A stretch of 37,528 nucleotides of DNA from an uncultured Prevotella sp. (GTDB lineage Bacteria; Bacteroidota; Bacteroidia; Bacteroidales; Bacteroidaceae): NCBI GenBank assembly GCA_902464615.1, contig CABQKA010000013.1:1-37528 (forward strand). Reading direction: 5' to 3'. Numbering within the stretch: position 1 is the stretch's first letter; each line of letters opens with the position of its first letter. The position numbers and the translations under genes are program-made. The notes beneath the pieces are model-generated. The model did not search any database. It saw only the letters and a program-made list of their open reading frames with translations, and was not told the origin of the DNA. Shown piece by piece: positions 1 through 7,503 of this stretch.

Positions 1-333
1 CCAAACTTTTAAACAACTTTTTTTGAACTTTTTTACCAGAATAAAATGGAAAACAAATACAAGAGATTATGTGTAAGCCGCTTACGTTCGTTTTCAAGTA
101 ATACATAATTTCACGGCTATCACCTACCTACGCGCTATACGGACTGTAATATATAAAATATCGTCACCCGCCCCTTCCCATCTTTCTGAAAAGCGAAAGA
201 GCCATTCACTCGGAAAGGCATCCCCTTGACAAGGGATTCCGAAGCAAATAATTATATAAAGCCCTTGACTAATCTGTGGCAGCAGAGTTCTCACGAATCT
301 ATTCTATATCCACGTAGCAAATATATTTTTATA
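1..333. other. Gene-free, AT-rich stretch
   Basis: No supportable gene lies here on either strand. The only long reading frame begins inside it and runs antisense through the CYTH gene, so it is a shadow. The DNA is much more AT-rich than the genes around it. Small inverted repeats are visible (a 5-bp stem near 223-237 and another near 76-88), but neither looks like a terminator or a tRNA arm. It may hold the regulatory region of a gene beyond the left edge. Confidence 0.5.
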
Positions 334-365
334 AGAGGCCGGCCGACAAATGCCGACCGACCTCT
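334..365 (-). terminator. Hairpin terminator of the fadD-prfB-CYTH operon
   Basis: A 14-bp stem including three G-U pairs, with a 4-base loop, starts 4 bases past the CYTH stop codon when read on the minus strand. It is followed by an AU-rich rather than pure U run. Position and stem strength support transcription termination; the imperfect U tract lowers certainty. Confidence 0.65.
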
Positions 366-369
366 CGAT

Positions 370-837
370 TTACCAATCTTTGAAGGGATGCTGCCGCAAC
401 ATGGAATTGTAATAACGGCGGTCGCCCGTCACTTCTCTTCCCAAGAAGGGAGGGCTTTCAAAAGGCTCTTCCGCCGAAGAGAGTTCAACTTCGGCAATAA
501 CCAGCCCGGCATTGTCGCCAAAAAATTCGTCCACTTCAAACAAATGTCCGCAAAACGGCACCAGCCAACGCACTTTATCAATAATGCCAGGCTCACACAA
601 ATTCATCAATGCGCGGGCTTCCTCTTGCGAGATTGCCTTTTCAAACTCGTAACGCGAAAGCCCGTCGTCGGTCGATGGGCCTTTGATAGTCAGGAAAGCT
701 TCCTCATCACGCAAGCGTACCCGCACCGTCCGCCCCGACTGGCTACATATATAGCCTTGCACGATATGGCTGTGGGAACTCGCCAGAGCCTTATAATTGC
801 CCGTCACCAGGAATTTCCGTTCTATCTCTACTCCCAT
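370..837 (-). CDS. CYTH domain protein (triphosphate tunnel phosphohydrolase-like)
   Basis: The protein has 155 residues, the usual size of bacterial single-domain CYTH proteins. The N-terminal signature ExExK is present as E4-I-E6-R-K8, followed by alternating charged residues such as the RVRLR run near residue 38 and EVDEFF near 101, as expected of the eight-stranded triphosphate tunnel. Characterised relatives hydrolyse inorganic triphosphate or thiamine triphosphate, and some are class IV adenylate cyclases; the substrate cannot be read from the sequence. It should be cytosolic. The ATG lies two bases after the stop of the small membrane protein gene, so the two are probably translationally coupled, and a terminator hairpin follows at once. 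It is the last gene of the operon. Confidence 0.85.
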   Translation of the reverse strand: MGVEIERKFLVTGNYKALASSHSHIVQGYICSQSGRTVRVRLRDEEAFLTIKGPSTDDGLSRYEFEKAISQEEARALMNLCEPGIIDKVRWLVPFCGHLFEVDEFFGDNAGLVIAEVELSSAEEPFESPPFLGREVTGDRRYYNSMLRQHPFKDW

Positions 838-839
838 TT

Positions 840-983
840 TCAGTTCATCAAGGTGTAGTAAACAATCAGGCTGACAACCATTAAGGCAATCAATCCTATA
901 AAAATACCGTTCACCACTCGCCTTCCTTGACGCGCCTGCTTAGCCTCACGCGCGCTCTTTTTCAACCTGTGTTTCTGATTCAT
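840..983 (-). CDS. 47-residue single-pass membrane protein
   Basis: A small open frame between prfB and the CYTH gene. The first 24 residues are strongly basic (about ten Lys/Arg, e.g. LKKSAREAKQARQGRR), followed by one hydrophobic helix of about 20 residues (GIFIGLIALMVVSLIVYY) and a short tail, LMN. By the positive-inside rule the N terminus should be cytoplasmic. It starts 57 bases after the prfB stop, and its stop is two bases from the CYTH start, spacing that would be odd by chance. No family is recognised and no function is proposed. The frame, charge pattern and tight packing make it a likely real gene. Confidence 0.7.
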   Translation of the reverse strand: MNQKHRLKKSAREAKQARQGRRVVNGIFIGLIALMVVSLIVYYTLMN

Positions 984-1040
984 AGCTGTTATTTTTTAAT
1001 GGTAAAAGGTAATGAGCCTCTTTCGGGAATGCCGGGACGG

Positions 1041-2162
1041 TCAATCCTTATGTTCCTGTCCTGCAAATTCCATCAAATAAGCTTTAATAAAGCCATCTAT
1101 CTTTCCGTCCATCACGCCGTTGACATCGCTGGTCTGATACCCAGTCCGGTGGTCTTTCACGCGGCGATCGTCGAACACATAGCTGCGGATCTGGCTTCCC
1201 CACTCTATCTTCTTTTTCCCGGCTTCGATCTTAGCCTGCTCCGCCCGTCGTTTCTGCAAAGCCCTGTCATACAGTTGCGAGCGCAGGAGTCGCATGGCGT
1301 TTTCTCTGTTCTCCAACTGTTTACGGCTTTCCGTATTCTCAATCAGGATTTCTTCTTCCTCTCCCGTATCGGGATCTTTGTATTGGTAGCGCAAACGCAC
1401 GCCGGTCTCGACTTTATTGACATTCTGCCCGCCAGCTCCTCCGGAACGGAAAAGGTCCCAGCTGATTTTGGACGGGTCTACATACACTTCTATGGTATCG
1501 TCGACAAGAGGAGTGACAAACACGGAAGCAAAGCTCGTCATCCGTTTTCCCTGGGCATTGTAAGGCGACACGCGCACCAGACGATGCACGCCATTTTCGC
1601 TTTTCAGATAACCGTAGGCATACTCCCCTTCGATTTCCATTGTCACGGTCTTGATGCCGGCCTCGTCGCCGTCCTGCAGGTTGGAAATGCTGACTTTGTA
1701 ACCTTGTGCTTCCGCGTAACGCATATACATACGCATCAGCATGGAAGCCCAGTCCTGGCTTTCCGTTCCTCCGGCGCCGGAATTTATCTTGAGCACACAA
1801 TCCATGGAGTCCTCTTCCTGGCGCAGCATGTTTTTAAGCTCCAGGGCTTCTATGGCATCGAGCGTTTTGGCGTAGTCTTCGTCCACCTCCTCTTCCGTCA
1901 CCATGCCGTCCTTATGGAACTCGAACGCCAGATCCAATTCATCGACCAAGAGTCTGACGTTCTTGTATCCTTCTATCCATTTTTCAAGCCCCTTCACTTT
2001 TTTCATCTGTTCCTCGGCCTTTTTGGCGTCGTCCCAGAAGCCGGGGGCCTGCGTACGCAGTTGTTCCTCTTCAAGCTGCACAGTCTTTGCGTCGATGTCC
2101 AAATAGCGGTGCAGAGCATCGGCTCTGTCCTTAACGTCCTTCAGTTGTTCTGCAGTAATCAT
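1041..2162 (-). CDS. prfB: Peptide chain release factor 2 (RF2)
   Basis: Class I release factor that recognises UGA and UAA and triggers peptidyl-tRNA hydrolysis on the ribosome. The 373-residue length is normal. The catalytic GGQ motif is at residues 244-246 within SGGAGGQNVNK. The stop-codon recognition tripeptide region reads SPY (199-201) where E. coli RF2 has SPF. Most bacteria make RF2 by a programmed +1 shift at CUU-UGA-C near codon 25. Here the equivalent site (residues 18-24, HRYLDID) is coded straight through with TTG-GAC and no UGA, so autoregulation by frameshifting is absent. The start overlaps the last four bases of the upstream acyl-CoA synthetase gene (ATGA type), so the two are coupled. 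Confidence 0.96.
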   Translation of the reverse strand: MITAEQLKDVKDRADALHRYLDIDAKTVQLEEEQLRTQAPGFWDDAKKAEEQMKKVKGLEKWIEGYKNVRLLVDELDLAFEFHKDGMVTEEEVDEDYAKTLDAIEALELKNMLRQEEDSMDCVLKINSGAGGTESQDWASMLMRMYMRYAEAQGYKVSISNLQDGDEAGIKTVTMEIEGEYAYGYLKSENGVHRLVRVSPYNAQGKRMTSFASVFVTPLVDDTIEVYVDPSKISWDLFRSGGAGGQNVNKVETGVRLRYQYKDPDTGEEEEILIENTESRKQLENRENAMRLLRSQLYDRALQKRRAEQAKIEAGKKKIEWGSQIRSYVFDDRRVKDHRTGYQTSDVNGVMDGKIDGFIKAYLMEFAGQEHKD

Positions 2163-4018
2163 TCTTCGGTCGTGTTCATTTCCTGCCGGGCGGCATTCTG
2201 CTCTGCCTCGGCGTCTTTATACAATTGTGCGATGGCGTCCGCATAACGTTCGTACACCACAGCCCGCTTCACTTTCAGTGTATTGGTCAACTCGCCGTTC
2301 TCTATCGTAAACGGTTCGGGCAACAGGATAAAGCGCTTCACCTTTTCGTAATGCGCCAACTCCTGCTGCAACATTTCCAGGCGCTCGCTCACCATACGTA
2401 TGATATCCGGATGACAGCAAAGTCCGGCGTTGCCCTCTGCCGCAATGCCGTGTTCGTCTGCATAGCGGCGCAGCAATCCGTAATCCGGGACGATGAGTGC
2501 CGAAACGAATTTGTGCTGGTCGGCTACGATAACGGCCTGCTCGATATATTTGTCGATGACAAGTTTCGATTCTATCATCTGGGGAGCTATGTACTTGCCG
2601 TTGGAAGTCTTGAAAAGGTCCTTAATCCGTTCCGTCAGGTAAAGCTCGCCGTCTTTCATATAACCGGCATCCCCGGTGTGGAACCAGCCTTCGGCATCGA
2701 TCGTTGCCTTGGTAGTCGTTTCCTTCTTATAATAGCCGGGCGTAATGGTCTTCCCGCGAAGCAGGATTTCATTGTTTTCCCCGAACTTGATTTCCAAACC
2801 GTCGATAAGCCGGCCCACAGACCCCGGGGTACATGGTTTGCCGAGGAGGTCGCACGAGACGGTTGCCGTCGATTCTGTCAGTCCGTAACCTACCACCATA
2901 TTTATCCCGGCAGCATGAACAAAGTTCTCAATGGCTGGCGAAACAGCCGCCCCGGCAGTCGGAAAGAAATTCGCCCGCTCCAGCCCCAACATCCTACGCA
3001 AGAGGTTGACGATGGTACGGTTATAGAAGTTATACTTCAAATTCAGCATCAAAGGCGGCTCTTTGCCTTTCGAGCGGTAGTCCACCCAGCAGCGGGTGCC
3101 GACCTCGATGGCGTCGCGAATCAGCTTACGCTCCAGGAATGTCCCGCTGTCCATCCGTTCCTGCACGCCCTGGTACACTTTTTCCCAAAACCGCGGCACT
3201 GCGCACATGCACGTCGGATGCACCTCCTGCATGGAGCGCTGCACGTCCGTCGGCCTCAGGTTAACAGCCAGACGCGCGCCTTCCGCCAGGCAGAAATAGG
3301 ACCACGCCCGCTCGAACACATGCGTAAACGGCAAAAAGTTGAGCACGACGTCGCGTTCGCTCAGAGGGAGCACCAGGCCATTTGCCCGGAACGCCTCGCG
3401 ATACATGCCGTAAGTCATCATCACGCCCTTGCTTGCGCCGGTCGTCCCACTGGTATAGAGAATGTTGGCCAAATCCTTGTCGTTCGCGTCCGCCGCCCGG
3501 GCCATCAGCTCCGAAGTGTGGCCGCCATCGTCCCCCAGCGCCAAGAACTCGTCGAAGTACATGGACAGCCGGTCATTGGCCCGACGCACCACCGAACGGT
3601 CAAAAATCACAATATGCTCCAGCGTCGGGCAAAGCGACATGACGCTCAACGCCACGTCATACTGTTCCTGTTCACCGACAAAGAGGCAACGCACCTCCGC
3701 GTCATTGACCATGTATGCCACCTGGGCGCCGCTGCTGGTCGCATAAAAGGGGATGGTCACTGCACGGATGCCGTAAGCCCCGAAATCCACGTAGAGGCAA
3801 TGGGGCATATTCTGCGAAAAGACCGCCACGTTTTCCTGTACGCCGACCTCAAGCCCGAGCAAAGCCAGCGAAACGCGACGCACTAACGTAGAAAACTCGC
3901 GCCATGAGACCCATATCCAACGGTTCGTGCGGTCATTGCGGAAGCTCAGCACCGGACGGTCGCCGTAGCGCTGGGCTTGCGAATGTACCAGTTCGGATAG
4001 ATGACAATTGTTCAGCAT
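2159..4018 (-). CDS. fadD: Long-chain fatty acid-CoA ligase (AMP-forming)
   Basis: A 619-residue member of the adenylate-forming (ANL) superfamily, long-chain acyl-CoA synthetase branch. It activates a fatty acid with ATP to an acyl-adenylate and transfers it to CoA. Visible motifs are the phosphate-binding loop YTSGTTGASKG (188-198), YGLTES (378-383) and the HTGD motif (447-450), followed by the C-terminal lid with ERIKDLFKTSNGKY. There is no signal peptide, so it is cytosolic or peripheral to the inner membrane. It is first in the operon, with a promoter box about 20 bases before the ATG, and overlaps prfB by four bases. The symbol is by family; substrate chain length is inferred. Confidence 0.88.
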   Translation of the reverse strand: MLNNCHLSELVHSQAQRYGDRPVLSFRNDRTNRWIWVSWREFSTLVRRVSLALLGLEVGVQENVAVFSQNMPHCLYVDFGAYGIRAVTIPFYATSSGAQVAYMVNDAEVRCLFVGEQEQYDVALSVMSLCPTLEHIVIFDRSVVRRANDRLSMYFDEFLALGDDGGHTSELMARAADANDKDLANILYTSGTTGASKGVMMTYGMYREAFRANGLVLPLSERDVVLNFLPFTHVFERAWSYFCLAEGARLAVNLRPTDVQRSMQEVHPTCMCAVPRFWEKVYQGVQERMDSGTFLERKLIRDAIEVGTRCWVDYRSKGKEPPLMLNLKYNFYNRTIVNLLRRMLGLERANFFPTAGAAVSPAIENFVHAAGINMVVGYGLTESTATVSCDLLGKPCTPGSVGRLIDGLEIKFGENNEILLRGKTITPGYYKKETTTKATIDAEGWFHTGDAGYMKDGELYLTERIKDLFKTSNGKYIAPQMIESKLVIDKYIEQAVIVADQHKFVSALIVPDYGLLRRYADEHGIAAEGNAGLCCHPDIIRMVSERLEMLQQELAHYEKVKRFILLPEPFTIENGELTNTLKVKRAVVYERYADAIAQLYKDAEAEQNAARQEMNTTEE

Positions 4019-4038
4019 AGCTCTTCGTTGCGATAGGA

Positions 4039-4069
4039 CAAAGATAATGGTTTCATTTCAAACATTAAA
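4039..4069 (-). promoter_or_regulatory. Promoter of fadD-prfB operon
   Basis: On the minus strand a perfect Bacteroidota -7 box TATCTTTG occupies 4039-4046, with TTTA at 4066-4069 as a possible -33 element, 19 bases away. Transcription would start about 15-20 bases before the fadD ATG. Confidence 0.65.
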
Positions 4070-4085
4070 CTTTCTGCACCTTTTT

Positions 4086-4115
4086 TTTGCAGCCTGGGCG
4101 AAATTGCTACCTTTG
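4086..4115 (+). promoter_or_regulatory. Promoter of argE-like gene
   Basis: TTTG at 4086-4089 and TACCTTTG at 4108-4115 are separated by 18 bases and match the Bacteroidota -33/-7 pattern. This decides the start codon: an in-frame TTG at 4087 lies inside the promoter, so translation must begin at the ATG at 4135. Confidence 0.75.
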
Positions 4116-4134
4116 CCGCCAAATCTTTTTGCCC

Positions 4135-5202
4135 ATGTATCCCGACACAGAAACGCTCGACCGCCTTACGGCAGAGGCCGTCGACCTGCTCCAATCGCTC
4201 ATCCGCATCCCTGCGCCCAGCCGCGAAGAAGGCAAAAGAGCCGATTTCATCGAAGGAAAGCTGTCGGCATGGGGGCTAAGGCCACAGAGGGATTTGAACA
4301 ATATATGGTGCCAGTCCGCCATGCTCCCCGACCGCCCCACGCTGCTGCTCAACGCGCACATCGACACCGTGCGCCCGGTAAAGGGGTGGCTGCGCCCCCC
4401 GTTCGAGCCGCAGACAGAAGGCGGCCGCCTCTACGGCTTGGGAAGCAACGACTGCGGCGGCGGCCTGGTCGCGCTGCTCCAGACATTCCGCCTGCTGCGC
4501 GACGACGCCAGCCTGCCCTGGAACCTGATTTACCTGGCCACGGCCGAGGAAGAAGTGTCGGGGAAAGGCGGGATGGAACACGTACGCAGCCTTCTGCCGC
4601 ACATAGACTGCGCCATTGTGGGCGAGCCTACCGGCATGCAGCCGGCCATCGCGGAAAAGGGGCTGATGGTGCTCGACGTGACGGCACGCGGACGGGCGGG
4701 ACACGCGGCGCGGGAGGAAGGCGTCAACGCCATCTACGCCGCGCTGCCGGACATCGAGTGGTTCCGCACATTCCGCTTCCCGCAGGTGTCGCCGCTGCTC
4801 GGCCCCGTCAAAATGAGCGTTACGGTCATCCAGGCCGGCACTCAGCACAACGTCGTGCCGGATTCGTGCGCGTTCACCGTCGACGTGCGGAGCAACGAGC
4901 TTTACTCGAACAGGGAAATCCTCGATGAAATCTGCCGGAACGTGTCCTCAGACGTGCGCGCGCGGTCCACTCGCCTCAACTCCTCGCGCATAGCGCCGGA
5001 CCACCCGCTCGTGCGCCGTGCCGTCGCGCTGGGCCTCCGCCCTTACGGTTCGCCGACCCTCAGCGACCAGGCCCTGATGCCCTGGCCGTCGCTCAAGCTC
5101 GGCCCGGGCGAGTCGAGCCGCTCGCACACGGCAGACGAGTTTATCCGCCCGGACGAAATCCGCGGCGCCATCGCGCTCTACTGCCGGCTGCTCGGGAGCT
5201 GA
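4135..5202 (+). CDS. argE: M20 family acyl-ornithine deacetylase (ArgE-type)
   Basis: The 355-residue zinc-dependent amidohydrolase of the M20/ArgE-DapE family probably removes the acyl group from N-acetyl- or N-succinyl-ornithine in arginine synthesis. Metal-ligand and catalytic motifs are visible: NAHIDT (His and catalytic Asp), GSNDCGGG with the bridging Asp, and AEEE with the general-base Glu. The C-terminal GPGESSRSHTADEF segment supplies the last His and resembles Bacteroidota ArgE more than DapE. No signal peptide, so cytosolic. It stands alone, divergent from fadD, with its own promoter and a very short leader. No other arginine gene is nearby. Succinyl-diaminopimelate deacylase or dipeptidase activity is the main alternative. 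Confidence 0.8.
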   Translation: MYPDTETLDRLTAEAVDLLQSLIRIPAPSREEGKRADFIEGKLSAWGLRPQRDLNNIWCQSAMLPDRPTLLLNAHIDTVRPVKGWLRPPFEPQTEGGRLYGLGSNDCGGGLVALLQTFRLLRDDASLPWNLIYLATAEEEVSGKGGMEHVRSLLPHIDCAIVGEPTGMQPAIAEKGLMVLDVTARGRAGHAAREEGVNAIYAALPDIEWFRTFRFPQVSPLLGPVKMSVTVIQAGTQHNVVPDSCAFTVDVRSNELYSNREILDEICRNVSSDVRARSTRLNSSRIAPDHPLVRRAVALGLRPYGSPTLSDQALMPWPSLKLGPGESSRSHTADEFIRPDEIRGAIALYCRLLGS

Positions 5203-5248
5203 ACACGCCTGCGGCCCGCCACCGGCAGACGGCAGGCGGATTTCCCCA

Positions 5249-5298
5249 CGCGAAACGGGGCTTAGGCGCGTGGCCACGCGCCTAAGCCCCGTTTCGCG
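5249..5298. repeat. Perfect 50-bp palindrome between convergent genes
   Basis: Two 25-base arms (5249-5273 and 5274-5298) are exact reverse complements with no spacer. The arms contain the core GGGGCTTAGGCGCG shared with other intergenic repeats in the window. It lies between argE (plus) and the cyclophilin gene (minus). It could form a strong hairpin in either transcript, but no U run follows on either strand. Further inverted repeats (9-bp arms 5339-5347/5381-5389) follow in the same 293-base gap. Confidence 0.85.
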
Positions 5299-5400
5299 AA
5301 TCCCTATCCCCGTATGCGGCCTCGCGGGCGGCATTGCGCGTGTCCCGGCCGCCGTCCGTGCCCTGCCTGCCGGCTGCGGGCGGGACACGGGTTTACGGCA

Positions 5401-5464
5401 AACGGCCCGCACGCGGCGCGATTCCCGTTAAAAGGAATAGCCCCGCATGCGGGCCGTTCTTTTC
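5401..5464 (+). terminator. Possible terminator of argE
   Basis: Arms of 11 bp (5401-5411 and 5448-5458) enclose a second small stem (attcc/ggaat). On the plus strand the outer stem is followed by TTCTTTTCC, a modest U-rich run. It would stop argE read-through before the oppositely oriented cyclophilin gene. The loop is large for a classical intrinsic terminator. Confidence 0.45.
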
Positions 5465-5495
5465 CAAAGGTTTCTCCGCGCCGGGAATGCAGGTA

Positions 5496-6191
5496 TCAGG
5501 GCAACACCGTGGCGCGGATCAGACGGACGTCGGCCAAGGGGCGGTCGTCGGCATTCGTTTCCACGCCCTGTATGGCCTCGATTACGTCAAGCCCCTCTAC
5601 CACTTCTCCGAAGACCGTGTACTGGCCGTCCAAATGGGGTGCCCCTCCCACTTCGCGGTAGACAGAATCGAGCTTCGCATCAAGTTCCACCGCCCCGTGG
5701 GTCACCTCGTAGACGTCGCCGGCTATGGCGGCCAGCTGGCTTTCGGTGAAGCGCTGCCCCCAGACTACATAGAACTGCGAGCCACTGCTGCGCCGCTCGG
5801 GATTGACGTCGTCGCCCTCACGGGCCGCCGCCACCACGCCCCTGCGGTGGTAATGTTTCGGGTAAACAATCTCGGCCGGAAGCGTATAGTCCGGCCCGCC
5901 TTCGCCAAGCGGTTCGCCCGGCGCCGCGTCGCGCGAATCGGGGTCGCCCGTCTGCACCATGAAGCGCTTGATGACCCTGTGGAAAAGCAGGCCGTCATAG
6001 TAGCCCTCGCGCACGAGTTTGAGAAAATTGTCCCGATGAACCGGCGTGTCGTCATAAAGCGCGATGACGAAATCGCCCATCGTTGTCTCCACTTTCACGC
6101 GATGGCGCAAACTGTCCTGGGCACTGGCCGCAGCGGCCACCGCAAGGACGCAAAGCAGGGAAAGCCCCCTGCGCATTTTCTGAAAAATCAT
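5496..6191 (-). CDS. Exported cyclophilin-type peptidyl-prolyl isomerase
   Basis: A 231-residue protein with a signal peptide (basic MRRG, hydrophobic LSLLCVLAVAAAA, probable cut after ASA before QDS) and one cyclophilin domain. Active-site strand FHRVIKRFMVQTGDPDS and the later GSQFYVV are clear. It catalyses cis-trans isomerisation of proline bonds and should work in the periplasm as a folding helper; a lipid anchor is not indicated. The frame is open further upstream, but that part overlaps ftsW out of frame. ATG codons at 6206, 6191 and 6176 are all possible; I take 6191, 22 bases after the ftsW stop. It closes the dcw operon, occupying the place where murG normally follows ftsW. Confidence 0.85.
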   Translation of the reverse strand: MIFQKMRRGLSLLCVLAVAAAASAQDSLRHRVKVETTMGDFVIALYDDTPVHRDNFLKLVREGYYDGLLFHRVIKRFMVQTGDPDSRDAAPGEPLGEGGPDYTLPAEIVYPKHYHRRGVVAAAREGDDVNPERRSSGSQFYVVWGQRFTESQLAAIAGDVYEVTHGAVELDAKLDSVYREVGGAPHLDGQYTVFGEVVEGLDVIEAIQGVETNADDRPLADVRLIRATVLP

Positions 6192-6213
6192 GGCAGTTGA
6201 AATCATTATTCGG

Positions 6214-7455
6214 TCAGACAAGCCCTTCGTTGCTCTGGAACGTCTGCTCCACGGCGTCAGGCCGAAGGCCGCCGTCGGGCTGCTTTGTCTTATTCTTCTC
6301 CTTCTTCCGGGCATAGCGGCTCACGCTGAGCATCATGCCGAAATAAACGCAGTTGATAAGTGTCGACGTCCCTCCCCGGCTGATGAGCGGCAGCGGCTGT
6401 CCGGTCACAGGGACCACCCCTACGGCCACCAGCATGTTGATCATGGCCTGGTTGACCAGCAACAGGGCCAGCCCCATGATGAGGAATGCAGGAAAATTCC
6501 GCTCGCAGCGGCTGGCGATGCGGCCAGCGCGGAAGAGCAGGACTATGTAGAGGAAGGCCACGAGAATCGCCCCCCAGATGCCGAGTTCCTCCACGATGAT
6601 GGCGTAGATAAAGTCGGAATAAGCCTGGGCCAAGTGGTCGCGCTGGTCGGAATTGCCCGGAAGCTTGCCGAAAATATTGCAGGAGGCGATGGCAATATTG
6701 GCGTGGGCCTCCTGAGGATGCTCGTCCAGATAGACCGTATCGTTTTCCACCTCCGTCGTATGGTCCGTCAGACGGGCCACCCACGTGTCCGCACGGTGCA
6801 GTAACGGAACGTCATCGAGCGTCCGCTCCGGCAAAGACTTGACCAGCAGGAAAGCCGCGGCAAATATCGCCGCAAAAAAGGCGACAATCTTGCCCAGTTG
6901 GAACCAAGGGACACGGCCGATGAACATCATGATAAACACCGTACCGAAAAGGATGGCGGCCGTGGAGAGGTTTTCCGTAAAGATAAGCAGGCACACGATG
7001 CCGGACGAGACCAGTATCCACTTCATGGCACGACGGTCGGCCCCGTCCTCGCGTTGCCAGCAGGCCAGAATCAGTGCGGTCGTGATGATGACCACACCTT
7101 TGGCCAGCTCGGCCGGCTGGAACTTGATGCCGAGAATAATGAGCCAACGCGCACCTTCGTTGGTCCTCACGCCAAAAAAGAGCGTCAGGATGAGCAGCGC
7201 TATGCACGTGGGCAGGAAAAACACGGGAATAATCTTGAAATAACGACAAGGCAGGGAATGGAAAAACCAGACGACAGCCGTGCCCGCCGCCAGGAACGAC
7301 GCCTGCTTGAACAGCGGGGCAAGGAAGTCGCCCGATTTGTAGGAAAGGGCACTCGCCGCACTGAAGACTTCGACCAGGGAAATCATGCAGAGCAGGAAGA
7401 ACACGATCCAAATGACGCGGTCACCGTGGAATATGCGGCGGAAAGAAAATTTCAT
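6214..7455 (-). CDS. ftsW: Septal peptidoglycan glycosyltransferase FtsW (SEDS family)
   Basis: A 413-residue polytopic inner-membrane protein of the SEDS family. With its partner PBP (FtsI) it polymerises lipid II into septal glycan strands. Family marks are GVRTNEGARWL followed by FQPAELAK, the conserved SDFIYAIIVEELG segment after the large periplasmic loop, and the near C-terminal GQPLPLISRGGTS. About ten hydrophobic segments are visible. The periplasmic loop before SDFIYA is long and acidic. The C-terminal tail is short and charged (KKEKNKTKQ). RodA is the alternative family member, but its place directly after murD in the dcw cluster favours FtsW. Confidence 0.93.
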   Translation of the reverse strand: MKFSFRRIFHGDRVIWIVFFLLCMISLVEVFSAASALSYKSGDFLAPLFKQASFLAAGTAVVWFFHSLPCRYFKIIPVFFLPTCIALLILTLFFGVRTNEGARWLIILGIKFQPAELAKGVVIITTALILACWQREDGADRRAMKWILVSSGIVCLLIFTENLSTAAILFGTVFIMMFIGRVPWFQLGKIVAFFAAIFAAAFLLVKSLPERTLDDVPLLHRADTWVARLTDHTTEVENDTVYLDEHPQEAHANIAIASCNIFGKLPGNSDQRDHLAQAYSDFIYAIIVEELGIWGAILVAFLYIVLLFRAGRIASRCERNFPAFLIMGLALLLVNQAMINMLVAVGVVPVTGQPLPLISRGGTSTLINCVYFGMMLSVSRYARKKEKNKTKQPDGGLRPDAVEQTFQSNEGLV

Positions 7456-7503
7456 AAGTAGGATTTCGTAGCTGTTTGAAAATGGAGAGACGCCCGCGAC
7501 GCG

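Noticed and set aside
2225..3886. 553-codon frame on the plus strand under fadD
   Set aside because: Antisense to a well-supported acyl-CoA synthetase; no recognisable protein features.
4087..4134. In-frame TTG start extending argE by 16 codons
   Set aside because: The extension overlaps the -33/-7 promoter of the gene itself.
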